A DNA stretch of 64,000 nt, taken from assembly GCF_013416555.1 (NCBI RefSeq), contig NZ_JACCFG010000006.1:344824-408823 (forward strand). The letters run 5' to 3'. The notes beneath the pieces were generated by a model that saw only the letters and a program-made list of their open reading frames with translations, did no database searches and was not told where the DNA came from. A program made the translations under genes and the position numbers. This DNA is from Sphingomonas sp. R-74633 (GTDB lineage Bacteria > Pseudomonadota > Alphaproteobacteria > Sphingomonadales > Sphingomonadaceae). Within the stretch, counting starts at the first letter, position 1. Every line of letters starts with the position of its first letter. Below are positions 25,254-32,992 of this stretch, in pieces.

Positions 25254-26715
25254 GGGTCGAGTCCTTGGTTGCGGCGGCCGCCGCGTTGTTGGTGGAAAAA
25301 CCTCCGCCGAGCGCGCGGACGAGCTGGACGTCGAGCGTGAAGGCCCGCGCCTCGAGATCGGCAACGATCTGGCGGTTGAGCAGCACGCTCTGTTCGGCGC
25401 TCAGCACGTTGAGGAAGGTCGAGAGGCCGCCCTCATAACGTTGCTTCGCGATCGAATAGGCGGCTTCGGAGTCGCTCAGCGCCTGGCGGCTCTCGGACAG
25501 GCGAGTGACCAGCGCGTTCTTGCTGGTCACTGCGTCGGCGACTTCGCGAAAGGCAGTGGTGACGGCCGAGTCATAGCTCGCGACCGCTTCGTCATAGCCG
25601 GCGCGGGCGCCCTTATACTGGCCGGCCAGTGCGCCACCGCGGAAGATCGGCAGGCTCACCGCCGGACCGACCGAGCCGTAGGTCGATCCGCTCTTGAAGA
25701 GATTGTCGAGCCCGAAGGCCTGGAAGCCGATCAGTGCGCTGATGTTGACTGAGGGGTAGAAGTCGGCGCGCGCCACCTTGATGCGGCTGGCGGCGGCCTC
25801 GACGCGGGCGCGGGCGGCGGCGATGTCGGGGCGGCGGCCGATCAGGTCGGTGGTCACGCCGGCGGGCAGGCCGTGGCTTTCGGCAGGGCCGGCGGGGAGG
25901 GTGATCGTCAGCCCGCGGTCCGGACCCTTGCCCAGCAGCGCCGCGATGCGGTTGCGGGTGAGGCCGATCGCCTCGTCGGTCGCGGCGAGGTCGGCACGTG
26001 CGGCGGGGACTGCGGCATCGGCCTGCTTGAGTTCGGCGCGGGTATCGAGCCCGTTGGTGACCCGGTCGCTGACCAGCTTCTGCGTATTGCTGCGCAGCTC
26101 GACCGCCCGGGCCTGAACGCTGCGTTGCGAGGCAAGGCGGGCGAGATCGGCATAGGCGCTGGCGATGTTGGTCGACAGCACGAGCCGCGACTGTTCCAGC
26201 TCGATCCGCGCGGCTTCGGCATCCGACGTGGCGGCGGCGAGCGACGCGCGGTTCTTGCCCCACAAATCGAGGTCGAAGCTCAGGTTGGCGGAAACCTGGC
26301 CGCTGTCGTTCCAGCCCTGGGGCACGAAGGCGGCGGGGATGCCGTTATTATAGCTCTGCTTGCCCTCGGTCGCGCCGGCCTTGACGCCCACCGACGGAAG
26401 CAACGCCGCGCCGGCCTGCTGGGCATAGCCCTGGGCCGAGCGGAGCCGGGCGGCGGCGGCGGCGAGATCGGGCGAGTCGGCCAGCCCCTCGGCGATCAAG
26501 CCGCTGAGCTGCGGGTCGCCATAGGCGCTCCACCAGTCGGTGGCCGGCCAGTTGGCCGCGTCGGCGCGGGCGGCCAGCGACTGGTCGGCGGCATAGCTCG
26601 TCGCCGCGCGCACTTCGGGGCGGGCGCCGAGCTGCGGCACCGGCGCGCAGGCGGAGAGAAGGGCAGTCCCGGCAGTCGCGGTGAGCAAAAGCGGGCGAAG
26701 AGAGAATCGGATCAT
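25246..26715 (-). CDS. outer membrane efflux lipoprotein (NodT/OprM type)
   Basis: A 489-residue TolC-like channel. A lipobox (LLSAC, Cys22) follows the signal peptide, so it is an acylated outer-membrane protein. Two OEP repeats follow, with long alanine-rich helices and the RRPDIAAARARVEAAASRIKVARADFYPSVNISALIGFQ signature of the NodT family split around residue 300. First gene of the efflux operon; a palindromic operator lies 11-28 bases upstream of its start, and the divergent TetR gene begins 90 bases away. Confidence 0.93.
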   Translation of the reverse strand: MIRFSLRPLLLTATAGTALLSACAPVPQLGARPEVRAATSYAADQSLAARADAANWPATDWWSAYGDPQLSGLIAEGLADSPDLAAAAARLRSAQGYAQQAGAALLPSVGVKAGATEGKQSYNNGIPAAFVPQGWNDSGQVSANLSFDLDLWGKNRASLAAATSDAEAARIELEQSRLVLSTNIASAYADLARLASQRSVQARAVELRSNTQKLVSDRVTNGLDTRAELKQADAAVPAARADLAATDEAIGLTRNRIAALLGKGPDRGLTITLPAGPAESHGLPAGVTTDLIGRRPDIAAARARVEAAASRIKVARADFYPSVNISALIGFQAFGLDNLFKSGSTYGSVGPAVSLPIFRGGALAGQYKGARAGYDEAVASYDSAVTTAFREVADAVTSKNALVTRLSESRQALSDSEAAYSIAKQRYEGGLSTFLNVLSAEQSVLLNRQIVADLEARAFTLDVQLVRALGGGFSTNNAAAAATKDSTHG

Positions 26716-26725
26716 GATTTAAATA

Positions 26726-26743
26726 CCGTACTGTCTGGTACGG
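26726..26743. promoter_or_regulatory. TetR operator O1, efflux operon side
   Basis: CCGTAC-N6-GTACGG, a perfect 6-bp inverted repeat ending 11 bases before the start of the outer-membrane factor gene. The same arms with the same 6-base gap recur at 26785-26802 before the regulator, so the pair is very likely the recognition site of the adjacent TetR protein. Binding here would block transcription of the efflux operon. Confidence 0.8.
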
Positions 26744-26770
26744 CGCGGCAGATGGGCTCGACCCGGCATC

Positions 26771-26802
26771 TTGTCAAGCAGAAATCGTACCCTATAGTAC
26801 GG
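26771..26802 (+). promoter_or_regulatory. TetR promoter with operator O2, likely leaderless
   Basis: The operator copy is at 26785-26802: CGTAC-N6-GTACG with one outer mismatch. It overlaps a promoter-like pair: TTGTCA at 26771-26776 and TATAGT at 26793-26798, 16 bases apart. The expected transcription start is 6-8 bases past the -10, which falls on the ATG at 26805, so the message may be leaderless. No ribosome-binding site is visible, in agreement. Confidence 0.6.
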
Positions 26803-26804
26803 TA

Positions 26805-27443
26805 ATGGAAAAAATCGTGGAGAAGGCGCCCGGCAAGCGCGAGGCGCGGAAGGAAGAGCGGCGCGAGGCGATCCTGGCGATCGCCAAGCGCGTGTTCCTC
26901 GACCAGGGTTATTCGGGCGCGTCGATGTCGGCGATCTCGGCGGAGCTTGGCGGCTCGAAGGGTACGCTATGGAGCTATTTCCCCTCCAAGGAGGAGTTGT
27001 TCGCAGCGGTGCTCGACGATGCGACGGCGGACTATCGGCGCCAGCTCACCGACCTGCTCAAGCCCAGCGACGATGTGCGTGCGACCGTGCTGCAATTCTG
27101 CCGCAGCTTCATCGCAAAGATCACTTCGCCCGACGGGCTGCGCCTGCACCGGCTGGTGGCGGCCGAGATCAACCGCTTTCCCGAGGTCGGCGATATCTTC
27201 TACCGCCGCGCGCCGCTGCCGACCCAGCAGTTGCTGTGCGCTTTTTTCGAGCGGGAGATGGCCGCGGGCAATCTGCGCCGCGACGACCCGCTGCATGCCG
27301 CGCGGGCGCTCTCCAGCCTGTGCCTGGGCGTGCAGCAGCGGGTGATGTGGGGACTGGAGATCAGCGTCGAGGAGCGCGATCGGGAAGCGCAACAGGCGGC
27401 CGAGGTGTTCCTGCGCGCCTTCGAGCCTGTGCGGGAGGGATGA
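26805..27443 (+). CDS. TetR/AcrR family repressor of the efflux operon
   Basis: A 212-residue regulator. The basic N-terminus (KREARKEERREAILAIAKRVF) leads into the helix-turn-helix (GASMSAISAELGGSKGTLWSYFPSKEELFAAVL, about 38-70), followed by a helical ligand domain of the AcrR type with a TetR_C-like segment (LHRLVAAEINRFPEVGDIFYRR). It is divergent from the EmrAB/TolC-type operon; two matching palindromes in the spacer make direct repression of both sides the simplest reading. The inducer is unknown. Confidence 0.92.
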   Translation: MEKIVEKAPGKREARKEERREAILAIAKRVFLDQGYSGASMSAISAELGGSKGTLWSYFPSKEELFAAVLDDATADYRRQLTDLLKPSDDVRATVLQFCRSFIAKITSPDGLRLHRLVAAEINRFPEVGDIFYRRAPLPTQQLLCAFFEREMAAGNLRRDDPLHAARALSSLCLGVQQRVMWGLEISVEERDREAQQAAEVFLRAFEPVREG

Positions 27444-27581
27444 CCGCCAGGCACGGCATCATTGCTTATCGCGCCCAATATCTCCATAGCAGCCGCGCTA
27501 TCGTCGCCTGCGACGGAAATTGATGCCCTCGGGCAGATCCTTCCCTTTCTCGCTCCTTGGCTCCGCTTGCACATGCACGCG

Positions 27582-27608
27582 GGAAACCATGTTTCGCGAA
27601 AGGAACAT
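27582..27608 (+). promoter_or_regulatory. leader of the cold-shock gene with competing hairpins
   Basis: The 5' leader is about 165 bases, long for a 68-codon gene. Just before the start codon GTTTC (27591-27595) can pair either with GAAAC upstream (27583-27587) or with the GAAA of the GAAAGGA ribosome-binding region (27598-27604), and ATGTT/AACAT (27589/27604) encloses that region. This is the form expected of a temperature-sensitive leader, but it is short and unproven. Confidence 0.35.
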
Positions 27609-27611
27609 CCC

Positions 27612-27818
27612 ATGCCGATCGGCAAGGTCAAATTCTTCAATTCCGACAAGGGTTATGGTTTCATTGCGCCGGAAGACGGCGGCAATGACAGCTTCGTCCA
27701 TATCAGCGCGGTGGAACGCGCCGGCATGTCGACGCTCCAGCCTGACCAGCGCTTGTCGTACGACATCGAGAGCGATCAGCGCGGCAAGTCGTCGGCGGTC
27801 AATCTCCAGGCGGTCTGA
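27612..27818 (+). CDS. cold-shock domain protein (CspA family)
   Basis: A 68-residue single cold-shock domain that binds single-stranded RNA and DNA and eases RNA structure. The two RNP motifs are present: KGYGFIAP (residues 13-20) and DSFVHISA (26-33). MPIGKVKFFNSDKGYGFI is the usual start. The ATG at 27612 has AAAGGA upstream and is internal to a longer open frame that is not protein-like. A strong terminator follows 12 bases after the stop, so it is a single-gene transcript. Confidence 0.95.
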   Translation: MPIGKVKFFNSDKGYGFIAPEDGGNDSFVHISAVERAGMSTLQPDQRLSYDIESDQRGKSSAVNLQAV

Positions 27819-27829
27819 TCGATCGACTC

Positions 27830-27874
27830 AATGGGGCGGGTGCGACAGGATCGCATCCGCCCCATTGTCGTTTT
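27830..27874 (+). terminator. Rho-independent terminator of the cold-shock gene
   Basis: A 16-bp stem (AATGGGGCGGGTGCGA with TCGCATCCGCCCCATT, one G-T pair) around a 5-base loop, followed by GTCGTTTTA. It is one of the clearest terminators in the window and lies 12 bases past the csp stop codon. Confidence 0.9.
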
Positions 27875-27913
27875 ACGGACCAAGGTTTATTTTCCCAGGA
27901 TGGCTAGCCGCAC

Positions 27914-28258
27914 ATGACTTCGTACAGACCCCCTGATTTCAACGAGCGCGCGGAGCTTTCGCGCCAGGCCCGGCAGAAGGCGCTCGACAAGCTGCGCGCC
28001 AAGGCCGCGCCGAGCGAGGCCGAACTGGCCGAGCGCAAGGCCGCACGACTGGAGCGTGAGGCTGAGGAAGCCAAGCAGCGCACCGAGCGCGCGGCTGCGG
28101 CCAAGGCTGCGAAGGAAGAGGCTGCTCGCGCCGCCAAGGCCAAGGCGCTTGCCGACGAAGCGGCTGCAACCTCGGCCAAGAGCGACGCGGTCAAGAGCGA
28201 GGCCGAACGCAAGGCAGAGCGCGACGCGCGCTACGCTGCCCGCAAGAACCGCAAATAG
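27914..28258 (+). CDS. DUF6481 family small basic protein
   Basis: A 114-residue, strongly charged protein, nearly all Ala, Lys, Arg and Glu after the first 20 residues, which would form one long helix or coiled coil. The start YRPPDFNERAELSRQARQKAL matches the short conserved head of the DUF6481 family, common in sphingomonads and related groups. Function unknown; the end KAERDARYAARKNRK is basic and may bind nucleic acid. Low sequence complexity means database matches must be read with care. It ends only six bases before the convergent 73-residue gene. Confidence 0.75.
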   Translation: MTSYRPPDFNERAELSRQARQKALDKLRAKAAPSEAELAERKAARLEREAEEAKQRTERAAAAKAAKEEAARAAKAKALADEAAATSAKSDAVKSEAERKAERDARYAARKNRK

Positions 28259-28264
28259 CTTTCC

Positions 28265-28486
28265 CTATTTGGTCGCGATCTGGCTGGTCTCGGCGCTGTA
28301 CTGCTCGCGAACGAAGGTTCGCGCTGCAGTCTGCGTCTTGAACTCGTCCTCCAGCATCTCGCTCGAGACCAGCGGATAGCCCTGCGAATTGAACCGCGTG
28401 GTCCGCACGGTCACGCGGAAAATGCCTTCTTCATCCTTGGTCACGAGGAAGGGACGAAGCGGGGGCTTGGACGTGATCGGGGTCAT
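28265..28486 (-). CDS. conserved small hypothetical protein
   Basis: A 73-residue protein without signal or membrane segment: FRVTVRTTRFNSQGYPLVSSEMLEDEFKTQ suggests a small beta-alpha fold. AGGAG lies 7 bases before the ATG. Similar short proteins occur in other sphingomonads as far as I recall, without known function. It is convergent with the DUF6481 gene and may be downstream of the weak small reading frame that ends at 28501. Confidence 0.65.
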   Translation of the reverse strand: MTPITSKPPLRPFLVTKDEEGIFRVTVRTTRFNSQGYPLVSSEMLEDEFKTQTAARTFVREQYSAETSQIATK

Positions 28487-28500
28487 GAAGTGCTCCTGAA

Positions 28501-28695
28501 TTAATGGGGATGCCGCGGCTGGATCCGCGCATCGTCGAGAATGTCGGCGTCGCGCAGGCTGTCATTGCGCGCATCGCGGCCGGGTTTGGCGGTTCTGGCC
28601 GTCATGGAAATTGGCCGTTCGGGTTGCTGGGCCGCGACCAAGGCGTCGCTTTCACAACCGGAGCCAGCGCTGCCAATATGCGAATCGGCGCTCAT
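28501..28695 (-). CDS. possible small protein, weakly supported
   Basis: A 64-codon frame whose second half (TARTAKPGRDARNDSLRDADILDDARIQPRHPH) has GC-rich third positions as in real genes here, and which ends 14 bases before the next gene on the same strand. There is no clear ribosome-binding site and no family match in memory. It may be a real coupled small gene or chance. Confidence 0.3.
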   Translation of the reverse strand: MSADSHIGSAGSGCESDALVAAQQPERPISMTARTAKPGRDARNDSLRDADILDDARIQPRHPH

Positions 28696-28851
28696 CGAAG
28701 GGAACGCCAGTCGATCCCATGTGGCCCTTTTGGCGCGAATCAGCAAGGGCGGGGCGTCGACTGCCCCGGGGTGCCGAGATTGGCCGCGGCATCCTCGTAT
28801 CTGGCGCAGGCGGGCTGGACAGGTGCGGAATCGAGCGCGTATCGGCCCCCG

Positions 28852-29052
28852 ATGCCAGTCGTTGCCACCATCATGAATTCCACCACCGGCCAGCCCATCC
28901 AGAAGATGACGTTCGGCCGTATGCCCAAACCCTGGGGCTCCTTCACGCTCGAGAGCGGCGAACTCGTGGCCATCGATCGGGTCGATGTGGGCAAGCCGGC
29001 GCCGGGCAAGGTGATCGCGCCGGTTGCCGTCTGGGTGACGTCGAAGAAATGA
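28852..29052 (+). CDS. possible small hypothetical protein
   Basis: A 66-codon frame: VATIMNSTTGQPIQKMTF, then MPKPWGSFTLESGELVAIDRVDVGKPAPGKVIAPVAVWVT, which has a balanced, protein-like composition unlike the surrounding frames. A second ATG 9 codons in (28879) is an alternative start. The open frame runs upstream to 28504, but that part does not look like protein. The stretch 28696-28851 holds nothing else that I can support. Confidence 0.45.
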   Translation: MPVVATIMNSTTGQPIQKMTFGRMPKPWGSFTLESGELVAIDRVDVGKPAPGKVIAPVAVWVTSKK

Positions 29053-29112
29053 CCGCGCTGCCCGGTTGCGCATCAACCGGCGCCAGCTTGCCTCATTCCA
29101 TAGTCGGGATGG

Positions 29113-30300
29113 CTATTGCGCCGTAGCCGCGCGCTGCGCCTTGCCGACGATGCGCAGGATGTTGCCGCTCCACATCTTCTCGAGATCGGCATCCGAATAG
29201 CCGGCCGCGCGGAGCCGCTCGGTCACCTTGGGCAGTGCCGAGATGTCCTCGATCCCCGGCAGGCCGCCGCCGCCATCCCAATCGGCCCCGAAGCAGACAT
29301 GGTCGACGCCGGCGACTTTGATGACATGGAGGACCATCTCCATGTAGCGATCGAAGTTGACGCCCCACATCGGCTGGGTCTTGTCGAGTTCGCGCCATTT
29401 GCGGGTGAGTTCGACCTGCGCTTCGGGCGCGAGGTCGGCGATATGCTCGTACTGCGTGAACAGCGCCGCGCGCTCGGGCGTCATGTTCATGTTCGACAGG
29501 AAGATCGTGCTGACGCAGATCGCCCCGCCCTTGGCCGCGAGCTTGCGGATGCGGCCGTCATCGAGGTTGCGCGGATGGTCGAATGCCCAGCGGCCGCTCG
29601 AATGTGAGAGCAGCAGCGGCGTCTTCGACAATTCCAGCATCTGGTCGAACGTGTCGTCCGACGAATGGCTCGCGTCAATCGCGATGCCCAGCCGGTTCGC
29701 TTCCGCCACCCATTTGCGCCCGAGGGGGGAAAGGCCGTGCCATTTCGGCTTGTCACCGGAGCTGTCGGCGAACTGGTTGTTGGCGCCGTGCACCGGCCCG
29801 GCCAGCCGCACGCCGCGATCGTAGAATTCCTTGAACAGCGAGAGATCCTCGCCGAGCTCGTAGCTGTTCTCCATGCTCTTGAACGCGACCAGCTTGCCCG
29901 CGCGGTTGAGCCGCAGCGCGTCGTCGGGCGTGAGGGCCCGGCCGATCTTGTCGGGGAACTTCGCCAGCGTGGAGTCGATCAGGTCCGAGCGGCCACGCGC
30001 ATAGGCCAAAGCATCGGCATAGCCCTTCGGCGTCAGCGGCCCCTGTTCGGTATAGATCGCGAAGAAGCCGCCATCGAGCGCACCGGCTTCCATCCGCTCC
30101 ATGTCGACCTGCACCAGGTCGGTCGCCGGATCATGATGGCCGGCAAAGCTCCAGCCGGGCCGGGCGAAGTGGATCGGCGTGTCGAGATGCGTGTCGAGCA
30201 CGAGGAAATCCTTGTGCTGCTTGGGCGCCGGCGTCTGGGCCACGGGCGCCGCCGCACAGCCGGAGAGTAGGAGGGTGAGGAACGCGAGACGCTTGGTCAT
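29113..30300 (-). CDS. lipoprotein membrane dipeptidase (peptidase M19)
   Basis: A 395-residue zinc dipeptidase of the renal dipeptidase type. The lipobox LLSGC puts an acylated Cys15 at the membrane. Metal ligands follow the family: His38 and Asp40 in DTHLDTPIHF, Glu144 region in KSMENSY, His in DASHSSDDTFDQML and in LLSHSSGRW, and a final CFGADWDG Asp. M19 enzymes cleave dipeptides including those with a C-terminal D-residue. It is the last gene of the D-peptide locus, with an ATGA overlap with the serine hydrolase upstream. Confidence 0.93.
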   Translation of the reverse strand: MTKRLAFLTLLLSGCAAAPVAQTPAPKQHKDFLVLDTHLDTPIHFARPGWSFAGHHDPATDLVQVDMERMEAGALDGGFFAIYTEQGPLTPKGYADALAYARGRSDLIDSTLAKFPDKIGRALTPDDALRLNRAGKLVAFKSMENSYELGEDLSLFKEFYDRGVRLAGPVHGANNQFADSSGDKPKWHGLSPLGRKWVAEANRLGIAIDASHSSDDTFDQMLELSKTPLLLSHSSGRWAFDHPRNLDDGRIRKLAAKGGAICVSTIFLSNMNMTPERAALFTQYEHIADLAPEAQVELTRKWRELDKTQPMWGVNFDRYMEMVLHVIKVAGVDHVCFGADWDGGGGLPGIEDISALPKVTERLRAAGYSDADLEKMWSGNILRIVGKAQRAATAQ

Positions 30301-31868
30301 TTCTTGTCTTCCACCGGGCGCAGATCGAGGTCGCGATAATCATAGCTGAAGTCGGCGATCGGGCTTTCCGCCTTCATCGACACCCGCGCCACCTTGCCAT
30401 CGGCATCGAGCGCGAAGGTGACATAGGCCGGCTCGATCGCCTTGTCGTCGAAGCGGGTGACGAAGGTATCGTACTGGTAGTGGACCAGCTTGCCGGCCAT
30501 GCGCGGCGTTGTCTTGAAGTCGATGCGCAGCCCGTCAGTACCCTGGGTGACTGCGACATCGCCGTACCAGGCGTCGCGATAGGTGCCGGCGTAGCGATCG
30601 AGCGGCAGCGAAGGCCCGACCTTGGCCGGCGCGGCCTTTGCCGTGGACAGCGCCGCCTTGCCCGCCGCCATGCGGTTGGTCATGAACTCGCCGAAGCGCT
30701 TGGGCCAGTCCTGGTCGGGGATGCCGAGATAATGGTCGACCAGCATGTGCGCGACGCCGCGCAGCAGCGCCACGTCCTCCGAATTGACCACCACTGCAAT
30801 GCCGACATCCTGGTCGGGCAACAGGATAACATGGGTGATCGATCCGAATACGCCGCCGCCATGCGAGATGATCCGCGCGCCCTTATAGTCCTCGACTTCC
30901 CAGCCGAGCGCATAGGTGCTGAACTTCGGGGTGAGCGGGGCGAGGCTGCCGGGGTAGGGGGTGAGCGGCTGGACAGTGACGCCCTTCCACATCTCCGCTG
31001 CCTGGGCTGGGCTGAACAATTGCCCGCCACCCGGCAGCGCGCCATGGCCGAGCTGGATCTTGAGCCACTGCGCGAGGTCGTTGGCGCTGAGCGCAAGGCC
31101 ACCGGCAGGCGCCGCGGCACGGCCAAGCTCCTCGCGCTCGTCGAGCACCGAATTGGGTCCGTCACCGCGCAATACCCCAAGGCGGGCATGCGGGAAGGCA
31201 CGGTCGGCCGTCGCCCAGCGCGCCTCATAGGTCGCGGTGGCGCTGTTCATGCCGCCACGCTTCAGGACCTCCTGGGTCATGAAGTCTTCCCAGGTCTTGC
31301 CGCTGACTTCCTCGATCAGCTGCCCGGCGACCATGTAGAGGATGTTGTCGTACGCATAGGACGAGCGGAAGCTGGTGGCGGGCTTGATATAGGCGAGCCG
31401 CTTGACCGTTTCCTTGCGCGACAGGCTACCGCGCGGGACGAACAGCAGGTCGCCGGCGCCGAGACCGAGGCCCGAATGATGGACGAGCAGGTCGCGCACG
31501 GTGATTTCGCGCGTCACCCACGGATCATACATACGGAACCACGGCATGTGGTCGATCACCTTGTCGTCCCAGCCGATCTTGCCCTGGTCGACAAGGATGG
31601 CGAGCGCGGCGGCGGTGAACGCCTTGCCGGTCGATCCGGTCTGGAAGATCGTGTCGGCATCGACCTTTTCGGGCGCGCCGAGCTTGCGATAGCCCCAGCC
31701 CTTGGCGAGCGTGGTCTTGCCGTGCTCGACGATGGCAACGGCGATGCCGGGGGCGCCGCTGGCCTTGCGCAGCGCCTCGACCTTGGCGTCGAGCCCGCCG
31801 GGCGGGTCGGCCAAGGCAGGCATGGCGAGCGCGAGCAGGGGCAATGCGAGCAGATGGCGCAGCTTCAT
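30297..31868 (-). CDS. secreted serine hydrolase, D-aminopeptidase/class C type
   Basis: A 523-residue protein with signal peptide 1-20. The beta-lactamase-fold catalytic set is S79-T-G-K82, a Y-D-N in AYDNILYMVAG and HGGG in ISHGGGVFGS; a C-terminal lipocalin-like beta domain of about 110 residues follows (from LDRYAGTYRD), as in D-aminopeptidase-type and esterase-type members. The ATG at 31868 is set by the signal peptide; an open frame far upstream runs through the permease gene in another reading frame. It overlaps the genes on both sides (ATGA at each), so it is firmly in the operon. Confidence 0.9.
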   Translation of the reverse strand: MKLRHLLALPLLALAMPALADPPGGLDAKVEALRKASGAPGIAVAIVEHGKTTLAKGWGYRKLGAPEKVDADTIFQTGSTGKAFTAAALAILVDQGKIGWDDKVIDHMPWFRMYDPWVTREITVRDLLVHHSGLGLGAGDLLFVPRGSLSRKETVKRLAYIKPATSFRSSYAYDNILYMVAGQLIEEVSGKTWEDFMTQEVLKRGGMNSATATYEARWATADRAFPHARLGVLRGDGPNSVLDEREELGRAAAPAGGLALSANDLAQWLKIQLGHGALPGGGQLFSPAQAAEMWKGVTVQPLTPYPGSLAPLTPKFSTYALGWEVEDYKGARIISHGGGVFGSITHVILLPDQDVGIAVVVNSEDVALLRGVAHMLVDHYLGIPDQDWPKRFGEFMTNRMAAGKAALSTAKAAPAKVGPSLPLDRYAGTYRDAWYGDVAVTQGTDGLRIDFKTTPRMAGKLVHYQYDTFVTRFDDKAIEPAYVTFALDADGKVARVSMKAESPIADFSYDYRDLDLRPVEDKK

Positions 31869-32992
31869 GCGGCGATCTCCTGAGCGGGGATGGGACGACG
31901 GAGCAGTCGTGCGAGGCCGAGCGTCATCAGCGGCAGCACAAACACGGCGAGGAAGACATAAGCGAGCAGCCGGTAGCCGCTGGCGATCAGCGCGATCAGC
32001 CCGACCCGGTCGGCGACGAACATGCAAATCAGCAGCAGCCCGCCGGCGATCGCGGCGCGGGCGCGCGGGCCGAGCTCGGTGCCTCGCCGGCGACGGACGA
32101 CGCCCGCCACGCGCTCGTTGATCGCATGGACCGCACCGGCGCCGCTTTCGAGCAGGGCGGCAAAGATCATCATCTGGAACCCCCAGTGGAACACCGGCAC
32201 GTTCAGCTGGCGCAGCAGGAAGTCCGAGGGCAGCGTCTCGGCGCCGATGCCGGGATAGAAGGCGATCATGCAGGTGAAGAACAGGATCGCCGGCGCCATC
32301 GCCAGCGGCCCGGCGATCAGGCCGGCGACCACAGCGTCGCGCGTGCTGGTCAGATGGCGCAGCACCGGCAGGATCACCACCGCGCCGATGATGTTGTAGC
32401 TGGCATAGGTAAGCCCGCCCGAGGCCCAGCCGCTCCACGGCGCAGGCGTGGCGAAACCGTCGGCGATGCGGTCGCCGAAGCGCCACAGGCTCAGCGCCAG
32501 GAAGATCGCATAGACGCCGTAGAGCAGGAAGGAGACATATTTGAATACGCCCTCCACTGCCTTGTTGCCGAGCGAGACGGTGGCGAGGATGGCGAGCGCC
32601 AGCGCCAGCGTGCCGACCAGGCTCGGCCAGCCGAACATCGCCGCGCCGATCGCGCCTGCGCTTGCCCCGAACACGGCGAGGATCAGCACGACGAAGAGGA
32701 TGTAGGCCCCTTCGAACGCGATCCAGGCGGGGCCGAGCAGATTGGCGAAGAAGGCGCGATAGTCGAGCGCGCCGACCAGCCGCGCATAGGCGAAGGCAGT
32801 CGCGGCGACGATGCTCCAGATCAGCATCGCCAGGATCATGCCGGCAAGGCCGCCCCAGGGGCCGGCGGGCAGGAAATACTCCGCCAGCTCGCGCCCGGTC
32901 GCATAGCCGCCGCCGATGATGACGGCCTTCATTGCGAAGCCCGGCAGCAGGAAGCGCTGGAACCAGCTCGATCCTGCCGCCGGGGCGCTCAT
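31865..32992 (-). CDS. YkvI-type membrane transporter
   Basis: A 375-residue integral membrane protein with about ten helices and the start RFLLPGFAMKAVIIGGGYATGRELAEYFLPAGPWGG, which matches the YkvI family, a distant branch of the APC/neurotransmitter-sodium symporter group. The substrate is unknown; in this operon, import of the amino acid or dipeptide released by the hydrolases is the obvious candidate. It overlaps dgcN and the serine hydrolase gene by four bases each. Confidence 0.8.
   Translation of the reverse strand: MSAPAAGSSWFQRFLLPGFAMKAVIIGGGYATGRELAEYFLPAGPWGGLAGMILAMLIWSIVAATAFAYARLVGALDYRAFFANLLGPAWIAFEGAYILFVVLILAVFGASAGAIGAAMFGWPSLVGTLALALAILATVSLGNKAVEGVFKYVSFLLYGVYAIFLALSLWRFGDRIADGFATPAPWSGWASGGLTYASYNIIGAVVILPVLRHLTSTRDAVVAGLIAGPLAMAPAILFFTCMIAFYPGIGAETLPSDFLLRQLNVPVFHWGFQMMIFAALLESGAGAVHAINERVAGVVRRRRGTELGPRARAAIAGGLLLICMFVADRVGLIALIASGYRLLAYVFLAVFVLPLMTLGLARLLRRPIPAQEIAA

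Noticed and set aside
28601..28850. A gene spanning all of 28504-29052 on the plus strand
   Set aside because: Only the last 66 codons look like protein; the first part has low-quality composition and no upstream ribosome-binding site.
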